Notes under the pieces: generated by a model
What the model was told of the DNA's origin: nothing
What the model saw: only the letters and a program-made list of their open reading frames with translations
Database searches by the model: none
In this document: piece by piece, positions 8,001-15,591 of the stretch
Layout: the number at the start of each line of letters is the position of its first letter
Position numbering within the stretch: position 1 is the stretch's first letter
Position numbers and translations under genes: made by a program
From: an uncultured Bacillota bacterium
GTDB taxonomy: Bacteria > Bacillota > Clostridia > Oscillospirales > Oscillospiraceae
Assembly (NCBI GenBank): GCA_947383275.1
Contig: CANDCW010000007.1
Span: 1 to 58,898, forward strand
Length of the DNA stretch: 58,898 nt
Reading direction: 5' to 3'

Positions 8001-8011
8001 TGTACTATAAT
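7983..8011 (+). promoter_or_regulatory. Promoter for the SpoIID-type gene
   Basis: TTTTCA at 7983-7988, a 17-base spacer and a perfect TATAAT at 8006-8011 point rightward. The -35 box lies inside the terminator stem that serves the opposite strand. Confidence 0.45.
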
Positions 8012-8063
8012 GTCGGGGAGGGTAATTTGCTTAACGCACGCCGCAACCCTCCATATTTAGGTT

Positions 8064-8093
8064 ATCCTACCACGGTTTTCGGTAACTTGTCAA
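8064..8093 (-). promoter_or_regulatory. Promoter of the asd-dapA-dapB operon
   Basis: On the minus strand a perfect TTGACA (complement of 8088-8093) is separated by 18 bases from TAGGAT (complement of 8064-8069). Transcription would start near 8057, leaving a leader of about 150 nt before asd. Confidence 0.6.
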
Positions 8094-8133
8094 TGGAATA
8101 AAACACAAAGAAATTGAAGAAAGGGAGTACATT

Positions 8134-9924
8134 ATGGGCAAAAGATTGATACAGCTTGCCGCAGCTGCCCTGGCGGTATGCCTGATGATCCCCCCGTCCA
8201 GGGCGGCGACCGTCAACTGGAATGGCGAGGCGATGATCCGGGTAGGGTTGGCGTCCTCCAATGACCACGTGCCTACCGGGGAACTGGAGGCGGCACATTT
8301 GGAAAACAACACCGGCTACGGTTCGGGCTATCGCTTCGGGTACTACGACAGCGGCCTGAACTTTGTGGAACTGGCCCGCACAGAAGCCAGCCTCACACAA
8401 GTTTCTGTGCTCAAGACACAGAATTTATATTACAGCTCCAGCCAGGGGAAGGCCACTTATTCCAGTTCCGCTGTGAGCAATATCGTGGTGGGCTGCTTCC
8501 ATATACAGCTGGAGGGCAGTTTCCGAACCTACGCTGAAGCGGAGCTGGCTGCCGCCAGCTACGGCGGCTTTGTAGCCTGGATCGACGGAGCTTATCAAGT
8601 CCGGGTGGGGGCCTATACCACCAAGGCGGCAGCGGAGGCCGCCATGGCCGGAATGCCCGGCGCCGCCAGGGTAGTGGGCACCAGCTCCTATGGCATGAGC
8701 GTGGTGAAAACGGGGTCTGACCAGATCCTGTTTCAGTATGACTGCGGCGAATCGGGGCGGCTGGCCATTCAGCCTGACGTCTCCGGGGCAGGGGAGACCC
8801 GTACCTGGTTTGCCGGCTACAAATACCGGGGGGGCTTCCAATACCACCGGCGCACCGGCGGAAACCTGACGGTGGTCAATGTGCTGGGGCTGGAGGATTA
8901 TATCAACGGCGTGGTCTGCTACGAGATGGGCCGGGAATGGCCCCTGGAGGCCCTGAAGGCCCAGGCCATCTGCGCCCGCACCTATGTGATGAAAAACCTG
9001 AACAAGCACAACAGCTACGGCTTTGACATCTGTCCCTCCGACAGCTGCCAGGTCTACCACGGCATGGGCAGCAATCGGACCGACTACGGGCCAAGCGAGG
9101 TCAGTATGCGGGCGGTGGCAGAGACTGCGGGGATGGTGGTGAAATACGGCGGCAAGCTGGCCGAAGTTTTTTACGTCTCTAGTTTTGGAGGGGCCAGCGA
9201 GGACGCTAAAAATATCTGGGGAACGGACACCGTCAGCGAGTACCCATACCTTCGGGGCGTGATGGATCCCTATGAGGCGGATTTAGACAGCGTCAACCCC
9301 CAGTCCCCCTGGACCGTAACCTATACCGCGTCCCAACTGACCCAGCGGTTCCAGAAGGACGGGATGGGCATAGGAACGTCCGTGGACCGGCTGGAGCTGA
9401 CCTACTCAGAGCTGGGCAACGTGATCCGGGTGGTAGTCCGTTGGGCGAACGGACAGAGCACTACAGTCAGTGCCAGCAACATCCGTAGCCGCTTTGACGT
9501 TAAGTCCATCCGGTTCACCGTCAACGGAGCCGGGACTGGCAGCCCGGCGGCGCCAACCGTGCCCTCCGACGGGGAGAGCATTTCAGTCAACGACGCGGGG
9601 CGGCTGGACAGTCTGAACGGTAAATATGTCCTCTTTGGAAATGGCAGCGTGTCTCAGCTGGGTGGGAGTGCCTATGCCATTTCCGGAACTGGAACAGTGT
9701 CCGCAATCGGCATCGGCGGCGGAAGCAGCGGGGGCACCTCTGTCACGCAGCCAGGGAGCGGGACTGTGACGGTCTCTGGAAGCACGTATGTTTTCAATGG
9801 CGGTGGCTGGGGGCACCAGGTGGGTATGAGCCAGTACGGCGCCAACGCCATGGCCCGCCGGAGCTTTTCCGCCAACGAGATTATTACCTTCTATTTTCCC
9901 GGCGTCCAGGTGGGACACTATTAA
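8134..9924 (+). CDS. SpoIID/LytB-domain cell-wall protein with SPOR domain
   Basis: This secreted 596-residue protein starts with a signal peptide (to about residue 25, ending at SRAAT). A SPOR-like peptidoglycan-binding repeat covers about residues 115-185 (CFHIQLEGSFRTYAEAELAA, then YQVRVGAYTTKAAAEAAM). The SpoIID/LytB domain follows: GLEDYINGVVCYEMG with the conserved Glu at about 264, then AQAICARTYVMKN, and a C-terminal GGWGHQVGMSQYGANAMA. SpoIID cleaves denuded glycan during engulfment. This protein is larger than B. subtilis SpoIID (about 340 residues) and has the added SPOR domain, so it may be a LytB-type paralog rather than SpoIID itself. It diverges from asd and precedes queA. Confidence 0.85.
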   Translation: MGKRLIQLAAAALAVCLMIPPSRAATVNWNGEAMIRVGLASSNDHVPTGELEAAHLENNTGYGSGYRFGYYDSGLNFVELARTEASLTQVSVLKTQNLYYSSSQGKATYSSSAVSNIVVGCFHIQLEGSFRTYAEAELAAASYGGFVAWIDGAYQVRVGAYTTKAAAEAAMAGMPGAARVVGTSSYGMSVVKTGSDQILFQYDCGESGRLAIQPDVSGAGETRTWFAGYKYRGGFQYHRRTGGNLTVVNVLGLEDYINGVVCYEMGREWPLEALKAQAICARTYVMKNLNKHNSYGFDICPSDSCQVYHGMGSNRTDYGPSEVSMRAVAETAGMVVKYGGKLAEVFYVSSFGGASEDAKNIWGTDTVSEYPYLRGVMDPYEADLDSVNPQSPWTVTYTASQLTQRFQKDGMGIGTSVDRLELTYSELGNVIRVVVRWANGQSTTVSASNIRSRFDVKSIRFTVNGAGTGSPAAPTVPSDGESISVNDAGRLDSLNGKYVLFGNGSVSQLGGSAYAISGTGTVSAIGIGGGSSGGTSVTQPGSGTVTVSGSTYVFNGGGWGHQVGMSQYGANAMARRSFSANEIITFYFPGVQVGHY

Positions 9925-9999
9925 GAGGGTATGCCAGAGGGACGCTCCTTTGCGGGATTTTGTATACTGCGTACTATAGAATATGTAAGGATGTTGTAA

Positions 10000-11022
10000 T
10001 TGAAAACTGCTGACTTTGATTTTCAGCTCCCTGAGGAGCTGATTGCCCAAACGCCCTTGGAACGGCGGGACGCCTCCCGCCTGCTTACCCTGGATAAGAA
10101 CACCGGGGCCGTTGCCCACCACCACTTCTATGATCTGCCCCGATTTTTAAGAGCGGGGGATTGTATGGTACTCAACGATTCCCGGGTCCTTCCCGCCCGG
10201 CTCATTGGTCGCCGGCCGAGCGGAGGGGCCTGTGAAGTACTTCTTCTTGTCGATAAAGGGGAAAATTTGTGGGAGTGCCTGGTCCGTCCCGGGCGGAAAT
10301 TGAAGCCTGGAGCCCAGGTGATTTTCGGTGATGGCCACCTCACTGCGACCATAGAGGCGGAGCTGGAGGACGGGAAGCGGGCTGTCCGGTTTCACTATCA
10401 GGGAATCTTTTTGGAGATTTTGGAGCAATTGGGCAAAATGCCCCTGCCACCCTACATCAAAGCAGAGCTTCAGGACCAGGAGCGGTATCAGACTGTCTAC
10501 TCCAAAGTGACTGGGTCCGCTGCCGCGCCGACAGCCGGGCTGCACTTTACTCCGGAATTGTTGGAGCAGATACGAGACATAGGCATAAAGGTCTGCTACG
10601 TGACACTGCATGTGGGACTTGGGACATTTCGCCCGGTGAAAACGGAGAACATTGACGACCATGAGATGCACTCCGAGTTCTGCGCGATTTCCCAGGAAAC
10701 GGCTGACACCATTAACGAGACCAAGAAAAATGGGGGAAGGGTGATCTGCGTAGGCACCACCTCCTGCCGCACCATCGAGAGCTTCGCGGCAGAGGATGGC
10801 ACTCTGTCGGAGCGTTCTGGATGGACCAACATTTTTATCTATCCGGGTTACAAATTCAAAGTGCTGGACGCTCTTGTCACCAACTTCCATTTACCCCAGT
10901 CCACCTTAATTATGCTGGTGTCCGCCTTGGCGGGACGGGAACACGTCCTGGCCGCCTACGAAACGGCGGTAAAGGAAAAATACCGTTTTTTTTCTTTTGG
11001 GGATGCCATGTTTATTTTTTAA
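10000..11022 (+). CDS. queA: S-adenosylmethionine:tRNA ribosyltransferase-isomerase QueA
   Basis: QueA transfers and isomerises the ribosyl moiety of SAM onto preQ1 in tRNA, giving epoxyqueuosine. The 340-residue product shows the family start FDFQLPEELIAQTPLERRDASRL (split here only for length), the MVLNDSRVLPARL motif, SAAAPTAGLHFTPELL in the middle and VTNFHLPQSTLIMLVSA near the end. Translation probably starts at a TTG (10000) preceded by AAGGATG. The gene is 12 bases upstream of tgt, so the last tRNA-exchange and modification steps of queuosine synthesis are cotranscribed. Confidence 0.95.
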   Translation: MKTADFDFQLPEELIAQTPLERRDASRLLTLDKNTGAVAHHHFYDLPRFLRAGDCMVLNDSRVLPARLIGRRPSGGACEVLLLVDKGENLWECLVRPGRKLKPGAQVIFGDGHLTATIEAELEDGKRAVRFHYQGIFLEILEQLGKMPLPPYIKAELQDQERYQTVYSKVTGSAAAPTAGLHFTPELLEQIRDIGIKVCYVTLHVGLGTFRPVKTENIDDHEMHSEFCAISQETADTINETKKNGGRVICVGTTSCRTIESFAAEDGTLSERSGWTNIFIYPGYKFKVLDALVTNFHLPQSTLIMLVSALAGREHVLAAYETAVKEKYRFFSFGDAMFIF

Positions 11023-11034
11023 AGGAGTTTTTAC

Positions 11035-12174
11035 GTGTTTGAAATATTAAAACGAGAGGGCCGCGCCCGGCGGGGGACCTTCTCCTGCGCCCACGGAGTG
11101 GTCCAGACCCCGGTGTTTATGAATGTGGGCACCCAGGGGGCTATCAAGGGGGCGGTATCCGCTCATGACTTGAAGGAAATTGGCTGTCAGGTGGAGTTGT
11201 CCAACACCTACCACCTCCATCTTCGCCCTGGAGACGGAATTGTCCGTCAGATGGGTGGCCTCCACAAGTTTATGGGCTGGGATGGCCCCATGCTTACCGA
11301 CAGCGGCGGGTTCCAGGTGTTTTCCTTGTCTGGGCTGCGCAAAATCAAGGAGGAGGGAGTCACGTTTGCCTCCCACATTGACGGCCGGCGCATCTTTATG
11401 GGGCCGGAGGAGTCAATGCAGATTCAGTCCAACCTGGGCAGCGATATTGCCATGGCCTTTGACGAGTGTGTGGAGAACCCCTCCCCCTATGAGTATGTAA
11501 AAGCATCCTGTGAACGGACGGCCCGGTGGCTGGAACGCTGCGTTGCAGAGCATGACAGGTTAAATACCTTGCCGGAAACGATAAATCCCCGGCAGCAGCT
11601 GTTTGGCATCAATCAGGGGGGGACCGACGCGGGCCTGCGGGTGTGGCACATGGACGAAATTGCAAAATTCAATTGTGATGGCTATGCCATTGGCGGCCTG
11701 GCTGTGGGGGAGCCCACCTCAGTGATGTACGACATCATCGACGCGGTAGAGCCACACATGCCGGTAGGCAAGCCCCGGTATCTCATGGGTGTCGGTACGC
11801 CCTCCAACATCATTGAGGGGGTAGCCCGGGGAATTGACTTTTTCGACTGCGTTATGCCCGCCCGGAATGCCCGCCACGGCAAGCTGTATACCTGGAAAGG
11901 GACCATTAACATCAAAAACGAGAAGTACAAGTTGGATCAGCGGCCCATCGACCCCGCTTGTCATTGTCCCGCCTGCCGCTCCTTCACCCGGGCCTATCTG
12001 CGCCATCTGGTGGTAGCCCAGGAGATGCTGGCCATGCGCCTGGCGGTACTCCACAACCTGCACTTCTACAATGAGCTCATGGCCCGTATCCGGGAGGCCA
12101 TCGACGGCGGCAGCTTTGAGCCCTTCCGGGCTCGATATTCCGGCCTGTTGGACCGGCCTGTCCAAGAAGAATAG
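11035..12174 (+). CDS. tgt: tRNA-guanine transglycosylase Tgt
   Basis: Tgt swaps guanine-34 for preQ1 in GUN-anticodon tRNAs. At 379 residues it has the normal bacterial length. Visible are the substrate-site segment MLTDSGGFQVFSLSGLRKIKEEGV with the catalytic Asp, GINQGGTDAGLR, GGLAVGE, the nucleophile Asp in FDCVMPARNARHG, and the zinc site C-x-C-x2-C with a later His in CHCPACRSFTRAYLRHL. The start is GTG 11035 with AAAGGAG at good spacing. It follows queA closely, the usual queuosine pair, and is followed by yajC as in many bacteria. Confidence 0.96.
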   Translation: MFEILKREGRARRGTFSCAHGVVQTPVFMNVGTQGAIKGAVSAHDLKEIGCQVELSNTYHLHLRPGDGIVRQMGGLHKFMGWDGPMLTDSGGFQVFSLSGLRKIKEEGVTFASHIDGRRIFMGPEESMQIQSNLGSDIAMAFDECVENPSPYEYVKASCERTARWLERCVAEHDRLNTLPETINPRQQLFGINQGGTDAGLRVWHMDEIAKFNCDGYAIGGLAVGEPTSVMYDIIDAVEPHMPVGKPRYLMGVGTPSNIIEGVARGIDFFDCVMPARNARHGKLYTWKGTINIKNEKYKLDQRPIDPACHCPACRSFTRAYLRHLVVAQEMLAMRLAVLHNLHFYNELMARIREAIDGGSFEPFRARYSGLLDRPVQEE

Positions 12175-12193
12175 AGAAATTTGCCAAAAGGGC

Positions 12194-12222
12194 TTGTCAA
12201 TCGGAAAAATATCCGCTATAAT
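12194..12222 (+). promoter_or_regulatory. Strong sigma-A-type promoter for yajC
   Basis: TTGTCA at 12194-12199, a 17-base spacer and a perfect TATAAT at 12217-12222. It separates yajC from the queA-tgt unit, leaving a leader of about 60 nt. Confidence 0.7.
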
Positions 12223-12291
12223 ATTTTTCACTGCGTCAAGCGTAAGTTAGTTGACAGTCTGATTTTTGCAGTAGTTTTGGAGGAAAGATTT

Positions 12292-12573
12292 ATGGATCCT
12301 AATTTGATTTTAATGCTCGTCCTGATGTTTGCCATGCTGTACTTCTTCATGATCCGCCCGGAGAATAAGCGGAAGAAGGAGGCCCAGAATCTTCGGGACT
12401 CGCTGAAAGTGGGCGATGTCATCACCACCATTGGCGGCATCGTGGGCACCATCTGCAAGGTAGACGAGAGCACCATCGTCATTGAGACCAGCGCCGACCG
12501 GGTGCGCATTGAGTTTACGAAATGGGCGGTGTCCAGCAAAAATGTGGCCGCAGAACAGCCCACTGGCAACTAA
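12292..12573 (+). CDS. yajC: Preprotein translocase subunit YajC
   Basis: YajC is the small inner-membrane partner of SecDF. The 93-residue product has a single N-terminal membrane helix (about residues 4-20, ending FFMIRPENKRKKEAQ) and a C-terminal hydrophilic domain with the signature LKVGDVITTIGGIVGTI. The start at ATG 12292 follows GGAGGAAAG; the frame open from 12181 includes promoter and leader and is not used. The tgt-yajC order is classical, but secD and secF do not follow here. A strong terminator comes right after the stop. Confidence 0.92.
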   Translation: MDPNLILMLVLMFAMLYFFMIRPENKRKKEAQNLRDSLKVGDVITTIGGIVGTICKVDESTIVIETSADRVRIEFTKWAVSSKNVAAEQPTGN

Positions 12574-12598
12574 AAAATAGAAAACAGGCATGTCTTTT

Positions 12599-12644
12599 GC
12601 CCTCCCCGCATAGGTTTTACCAAACCGTGGGGGAGGGTGTTTTT
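12599..12644 (+). terminator. Intrinsic terminator after yajC overlapping the next ribosome site
   Basis: CCCTCCCC (12600-12607) pairs with GGGGAGGG (12630-12637), with an added GGTTT/AAACC inner stem, then TGTTTTT up to the ATG at 12645. The right arm GGGGGAGGG is also the only ribosome site of the following gene. Confidence 0.75.
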
Positions 12645-13067
12645 ATGAAGAAGAAGGAGCGGCGTCCGGAAGAGTCCGGCGGTCAGTGGTTGAACGCAAT
12701 GTGTGAAGTGCTCAAGGGCGGCGTGCTGGCTGGTGTGACCACCATACTGGCCCTATTGGTCTGTGCGGTGCTGGTTTCTACGGGTGTGGTACCGGTAGGC
12801 GCTATGTACGGAGCGGTGCTGGCCATATGTGTGCTGGGCGCCCTGACCGGCGGAAGCTATGCAGTCCACCGGGTGGGCGGCCGGTCACTGCCAGTGGGGC
12901 TGGGTGTGGGGGCGGTGCTGTTCCTGCTGCTGCTCACTGCCGGACTTATGGTATATCGGGGAAGCTCCATCGCCAACGGAGGAGCAGGTATTCTGTGTGC
13001 TTGCTTGTGCGGCGGGGCCATTCCCGGGCTTCTGACAAGAAAGCCCAAGAAAAAACGCAGAAGATGA
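12645..13067 (+). CDS. TIGR04086-family membrane protein
   Basis: The 140-residue protein has a basic N-terminus, four predicted membrane helices (about residues 23-46, 51-70, 82-101 and 108-126) rich in Gly, Ala, Leu and Val, and a very basic C-terminal tail (KPKKKRRR). From memory this matches the TIGR04086 family, found in Clostridia near yajC and the SCIFF genes, as here. Function is unknown. The ATG at 12645 is chosen because the only ribosome-like sequence, GGGAGGG, precedes it by about 7 bases; the frame open from 12522 overlaps yajC and has no site. Confidence 0.65.
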   Translation: MKKKERRPEESGGQWLNAMCEVLKGGVLAGVTTILALLVCAVLVSTGVVPVGAMYGAVLAICVLGALTGGSYAVHRVGGRSLPVGLGVGAVLFLLLLTAGLMVYRGSSIANGGAGILCACLCGGAIPGLLTRKPKKKRRR

Positions 13068-13096
13068 TTGAAATTTTGTGAGAGCTATGTTATAAT
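13068..13096 (+). promoter_or_regulatory. Promoter for the SCIFF peptide gene
   Basis: TTGAAA at 13068-13073, a 17-base spacer and a perfect TATAAT at 13091-13096. The peptide gene starts about 50 bases further on. Confidence 0.7.
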
Positions 13097-13149
13097 AACT
13101 GTCACTATGGCAGAAAATGCTGTAAGCAATGAAACAGGAGGAAATACCA

Positions 13150-13290
13150 ATGAAGCACATCCAGACTCTGAACGGAGCCACCTTAAAGGCCAGCGCCGCC
13201 AAGGGCGGCTGCGGCGAGTGCCAGACCTCTTGCCAGTCCGCCTGCAAGACGTCCTGCACCGTCGCCAACCAGAAGTGCGAGAACAAGTAA
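13150..13290 (+). CDS. scfA: SCIFF ranthipeptide precursor (six cysteines in forty-five residues)
   Basis: This 46-residue ribosomal peptide begins MKHIQTLNGATLKASAAKGG and carries exactly six Cys at positions 21, 24, 28, 32, 36 and 43, the hallmark of SCIFF. The radical SAM maturase (13883) makes thioether crosslinks from Cys to neighbouring residues. The leader half is the maturase recognition part and the Cys-rich half the core. AGGAGG precedes the ATG and a consensus promoter lies upstream. A perfect terminator follows immediately, so the peptide is probably made in excess over its maturase. SCIFF is nearly universal in Clostridia; proposed roles include signalling, but the biological function is not settled. 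Confidence 0.95.
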   Translation: MKHIQTLNGATLKASAAKGGCGECQTSCQSACKTSCTVANQKCENK

Positions 13291-13301
13291 AACAGGATCG
13301 C

Positions 13302-13336
13302 AAAAGGGCAGGTGCGCCGCACCTGCCCTTTTCTAT
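13302..13336 (+). terminator. Intrinsic terminator between the SCIFF peptide and the acetyltransferase
   Basis: A 14-bp perfect stem (13302-13315 with 13319-13332, GGGCAGGTGC/GCACCTGCCC core) with a 3-base loop and a TTTT tail. It would separate abundant peptide mRNA from limited read-through into the downstream genes. Confidence 0.85.
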
Positions 13337-13357
13337 GTCAACATGGAGGTGGCAAAT

Positions 13358-13867
13358 ATGACATGTGAGATCAGAAAGTGGAAGCTATCAGACGCGAAAG
13401 ATTTGGCAGCGGCGCTTTCCAACAAAAATGTGCAGGATAATCTGCGGGACGGCCTTCCGTATCCCTATACTGATCAGGACGGGAGAGACTTTATCTCAGC
13501 AATGAACTCCGCCAGCGAAGACGAAACCTTTGCCTTTGCGATTGTGGCGGAAGGCAGGGTGATTGGGAGCATTGGTGCCTTTCGCCAGGGGAACATACAC
13601 CGGCGGACTGCAGAACTGGGATACTATATTGCGGAACCGTACTGGGGAAAGGGCATCATGACCGAGGCTGTTCGTCAGATTTGCGAATTCATTTTTGAGC
13701 GGAGCGACATCATCCGCATCTACGCTGAACCGTTTGCCCGCAACACCGCATCCTGCCGGGTACTGGAAAAGGCCGGGTTTCAATGTGAAGGGACCTTGAG
13801 GTGCAATGCGGTAAAGAACAACGAGGTCCTTGATATGAAACTGTATGCGCGATTAAAAACGATTTAA
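13358..13867 (+). CDS. GNAT-family N-acetyltransferase (RimJ/RimL type)
   Basis: The 169-residue protein has the GNAT fold: an N-terminal ligand segment (IRKWKLSDAKDLAAAL), the acetyl-CoA motif GYYIAEPYWGKGIMTEAV near residue 95, and the RNTASCRVLEKAGFQCEG C-terminal motif of the RimJ/RimL (Acetyltransf_3) group. It acetylates an amino group, but the substrate cannot be read from sequence. The start is ATG 13358 after GGAGGTGG. It sits between the SCIFF peptide and its maturase, 15 bases upstream of the maturase and probably cotranscribed with it, which raises but does not prove a link to peptide processing or protection. Confidence 0.85.
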   Translation: MTCEIRKWKLSDAKDLAAALSNKNVQDNLRDGLPYPYTDQDGRDFISAMNSASEDETFAFAIVAEGRVIGSIGAFRQGNIHRRTAELGYYIAEPYWGKGIMTEAVRQICEFIFERSDIIRIYAEPFARNTASCRVLEKAGFQCEGTLRCNAVKNNEVLDMKLYARLKTI

Positions 13868-13882
13868 AAAAGGAGAAAAAAT

Positions 13883-15307
13883 ATGACAACCGTACATACC
13901 TTTACCGCCCTGGGGCAGTATCTGGCGGCGGACGTTAACAGCGGCGCGGTCCATGTATTGGACAAGCTGACCTATGATTTACTTACCCTGATCGGCGAGG
14001 GGCCGGTAGGGGAGGGGAGGGTTCCGCAGGAGCTTGCGGCTCAGCTGCCTCAGTATGATCCTGCCGAGCTAGAGGATTGCTGGCAGGAGCTGAGGGAACT
14101 TCAGGACGCCGGGCTGCTGTTCACCACCGACGACTATCTGGACCCGGAAGCGGCTATGGCTCTGCCCAAAGCGGCAGTGGTGAAAGCCCTGTGCCTCCAT
14201 GTTTCCCACGACTGTAACCTGCGGTGCAAGTATTGTTTTGCCTCCACAGGGGATTTTGGAACCGGCCATCGTATGACCATGGACTTCGACACCGCCAAGA
14301 AGGCCATTGACTGGGTGGTGGCCAAGTCGGGCAAGCGGCGGAATATCGAAATCGACTTTTTCGGCGGCGAGCCCTTGATGGCTATGGATACCGTGAAGCG
14401 GACGGTGGAGTATGCCAGGTCTCTGGAGGAAAAATATGACAAGGTATTTCGCTTTACAATTACAACCAACGGAATTTTGCTGGACGACGAAACCATCGAC
14501 TACATCAACCGGGAGATGTCCAATGTGGTTTTGTCTTTGGACGGCAGGGGAGAGGTAAACGACCGGATGCGCCCCACCGTCAACGGCAAGGGGAGCTATG
14601 AGGTCATTGTTCCAAAGTTCCAGAAGCTGGTTGCTGGTCGGGGAACTAAAGACTATTATATCCGGGGTACCTTCACTAGGGACAACCTGGGTTTTACCGC
14701 CGACGTTCTTCATATGGGGGATCTTGGCTTCCGCCATGTCTCGGTAGAGCCCTGCAGCGGTCCCGCCGACGATCCCTTCGCTATCCAAGAAGAGGACCTG
14801 AGCCGGGTGGAGGAGGAGTATGAGAAGCTGGCCCGGGCCCTGATGGATCGGAAGGACATTAACTTCTTCCACTTCAACGTGGACCTGGCCCAGGGGCCCT
14901 GCGTTATTAAGCGGCTGCGGGGCTGCGGCGCGGGCTGCGAGTACGTGGCTATCACTCCGGACGGAGATATTTACCCCTGCCATCAATTTGTTGGAAAAGA
15001 CGAATTCCGGATGGGGAGCGTCCATGACGGCTCCTTTGACATGGAACTCTCTGGTCAATTTGCCCAACAGAATGTGTATACCCGTCCGGCATGTCGGGAG
15101 TGCTGGGCCAGATTTTATTGCAGTGGGGGCTGTTCTGCCTCAAATTTGCTTGTCAATGGCGACATAACGCGCTCAAATGAGGTTGCCTGCGCAATGGAAC
15201 GCAAGCGTTTGGAATGCGCAATAGCCCTCAATTCCATTGCCGCGGGCATGGGTGGGGGCGCGAATACAGAACGTAATAATACAAATTGTAATCTCCGCGA
15301 CTGCTGA
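13883..15307 (+). CDS. scfB: SCIFF maturase, radical SAM/SPASM thioether synthase
   Basis: This 474-residue enzyme installs thioether crosslinks in the SCIFF peptide. Residues 1-90 look like the peptide-recognition (RRE, PqqD-like) region. The radical SAM cluster motif CNLRCKYC lies at Cys 111, 115 and 118, followed by DFFGGEPLM. The C-terminal SPASM/twitch region has many Cys for auxiliary clusters: CGAGCEYVAITPDGDIYPC, then CRECWARFYCSGGC and a late Cys in NEVACAMERKR. A short tail adds two more Cys (TNCNLRDC). An AAAAAGGAGAAA site precedes the ATG. Family assignment is firm because the SCIFF peptide is 0.6 kb upstream. Confidence 0.95.
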   Translation: MTTVHTFTALGQYLAADVNSGAVHVLDKLTYDLLTLIGEGPVGEGRVPQELAAQLPQYDPAELEDCWQELRELQDAGLLFTTDDYLDPEAAMALPKAAVVKALCLHVSHDCNLRCKYCFASTGDFGTGHRMTMDFDTAKKAIDWVVAKSGKRRNIEIDFFGGEPLMAMDTVKRTVEYARSLEEKYDKVFRFTITTNGILLDDETIDYINREMSNVVLSLDGRGEVNDRMRPTVNGKGSYEVIVPKFQKLVAGRGTKDYYIRGTFTRDNLGFTADVLHMGDLGFRHVSVEPCSGPADDPFAIQEEDLSRVEEEYEKLARALMDRKDINFFHFNVDLAQGPCVIKRLRGCGAGCEYVAITPDGDIYPCHQFVGKDEFRMGSVHDGSFDMELSGQFAQQNVYTRPACRECWARFYCSGGCSASNLLVNGDITRSNEVACAMERKRLECAIALNSIAAGMGGGANTERNNTNCNLRDC

Positions 15308-15363
15308 GCCGCTTGCGCTTTGCCCCATATCTTGTAAACTAGACCCTCAATCGCACCAGATTT

Positions 15364-15407
15364 AGCCGCACCGGGTCCTCAAAACAGGATCCGGTGCGGC
15401 TTTGTTT
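15364..15407 (+). terminator. Intrinsic terminator after the SCIFF maturase
   Basis: AGCCGCACCGGgTCCT pairs with AGGAtCCGGTGCGGCT, followed by TTGTTT. It ends the acetyltransferase-maturase unit. Confidence 0.75.
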
Positions 15408-15409
15408 AC

Positions 15410-15436
15410 GCAGTTTACATAATGCAGTTTACATAA
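15410..15436. repeat. Two tandem copies of GCAGTTTACATAA
   Basis: Exact 13-base copies at 15410-15422 and 15424-15436, period 14, in the gap between the maturase and spoIIM. Could be a protein-binding site or chance. Confidence 0.5.
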
Positions 15437-15481
15437 CAAGTTGATGGAATTGGCAAAAATGGAGAAAATCGCAAAACCCCC

Positions 15482-15510
15482 TTGCGAAAATGGACGGAAG
15501 AGGCTATAGT
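15482..15510 (+). promoter_or_regulatory. Putative promoter for spoIIM-xerD
   Basis: TTGCGA at 15482-15487, a 17-base spacer and TATAGT at 15505-15510, about 80 bases upstream of spoIIM. A sporulation sigma factor may also act here but no such site was recognised. Confidence 0.4.
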
Positions 15511-15591
15511 AAGACTTACCAAAGCCGCGTGCCCAGAAATCCAAGTCTATTTCCCCTCTTCTCCTCATAAGCTGTCTTTGAGGTGATGCCT

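Noticed and set aside
7904..8093. Lysine riboswitch in the asd leader
   Set aside because: The leader is too short (about 90 nt before the terminator) and lacks the conserved lysine aptamer segments I know; only an attenuator-like hairpin is supported.
12181..12291. Longer YajC start at 12181
   Set aside because: The region contains the promoter and leader; only ATG 12292 has a ribosome site and yields a normal YajC.
14069..15067. A 332-codon minus-strand open frame opposite the SCIFF maturase
   Set aside because: Antisense shadow; the maturase reading is unambiguous.
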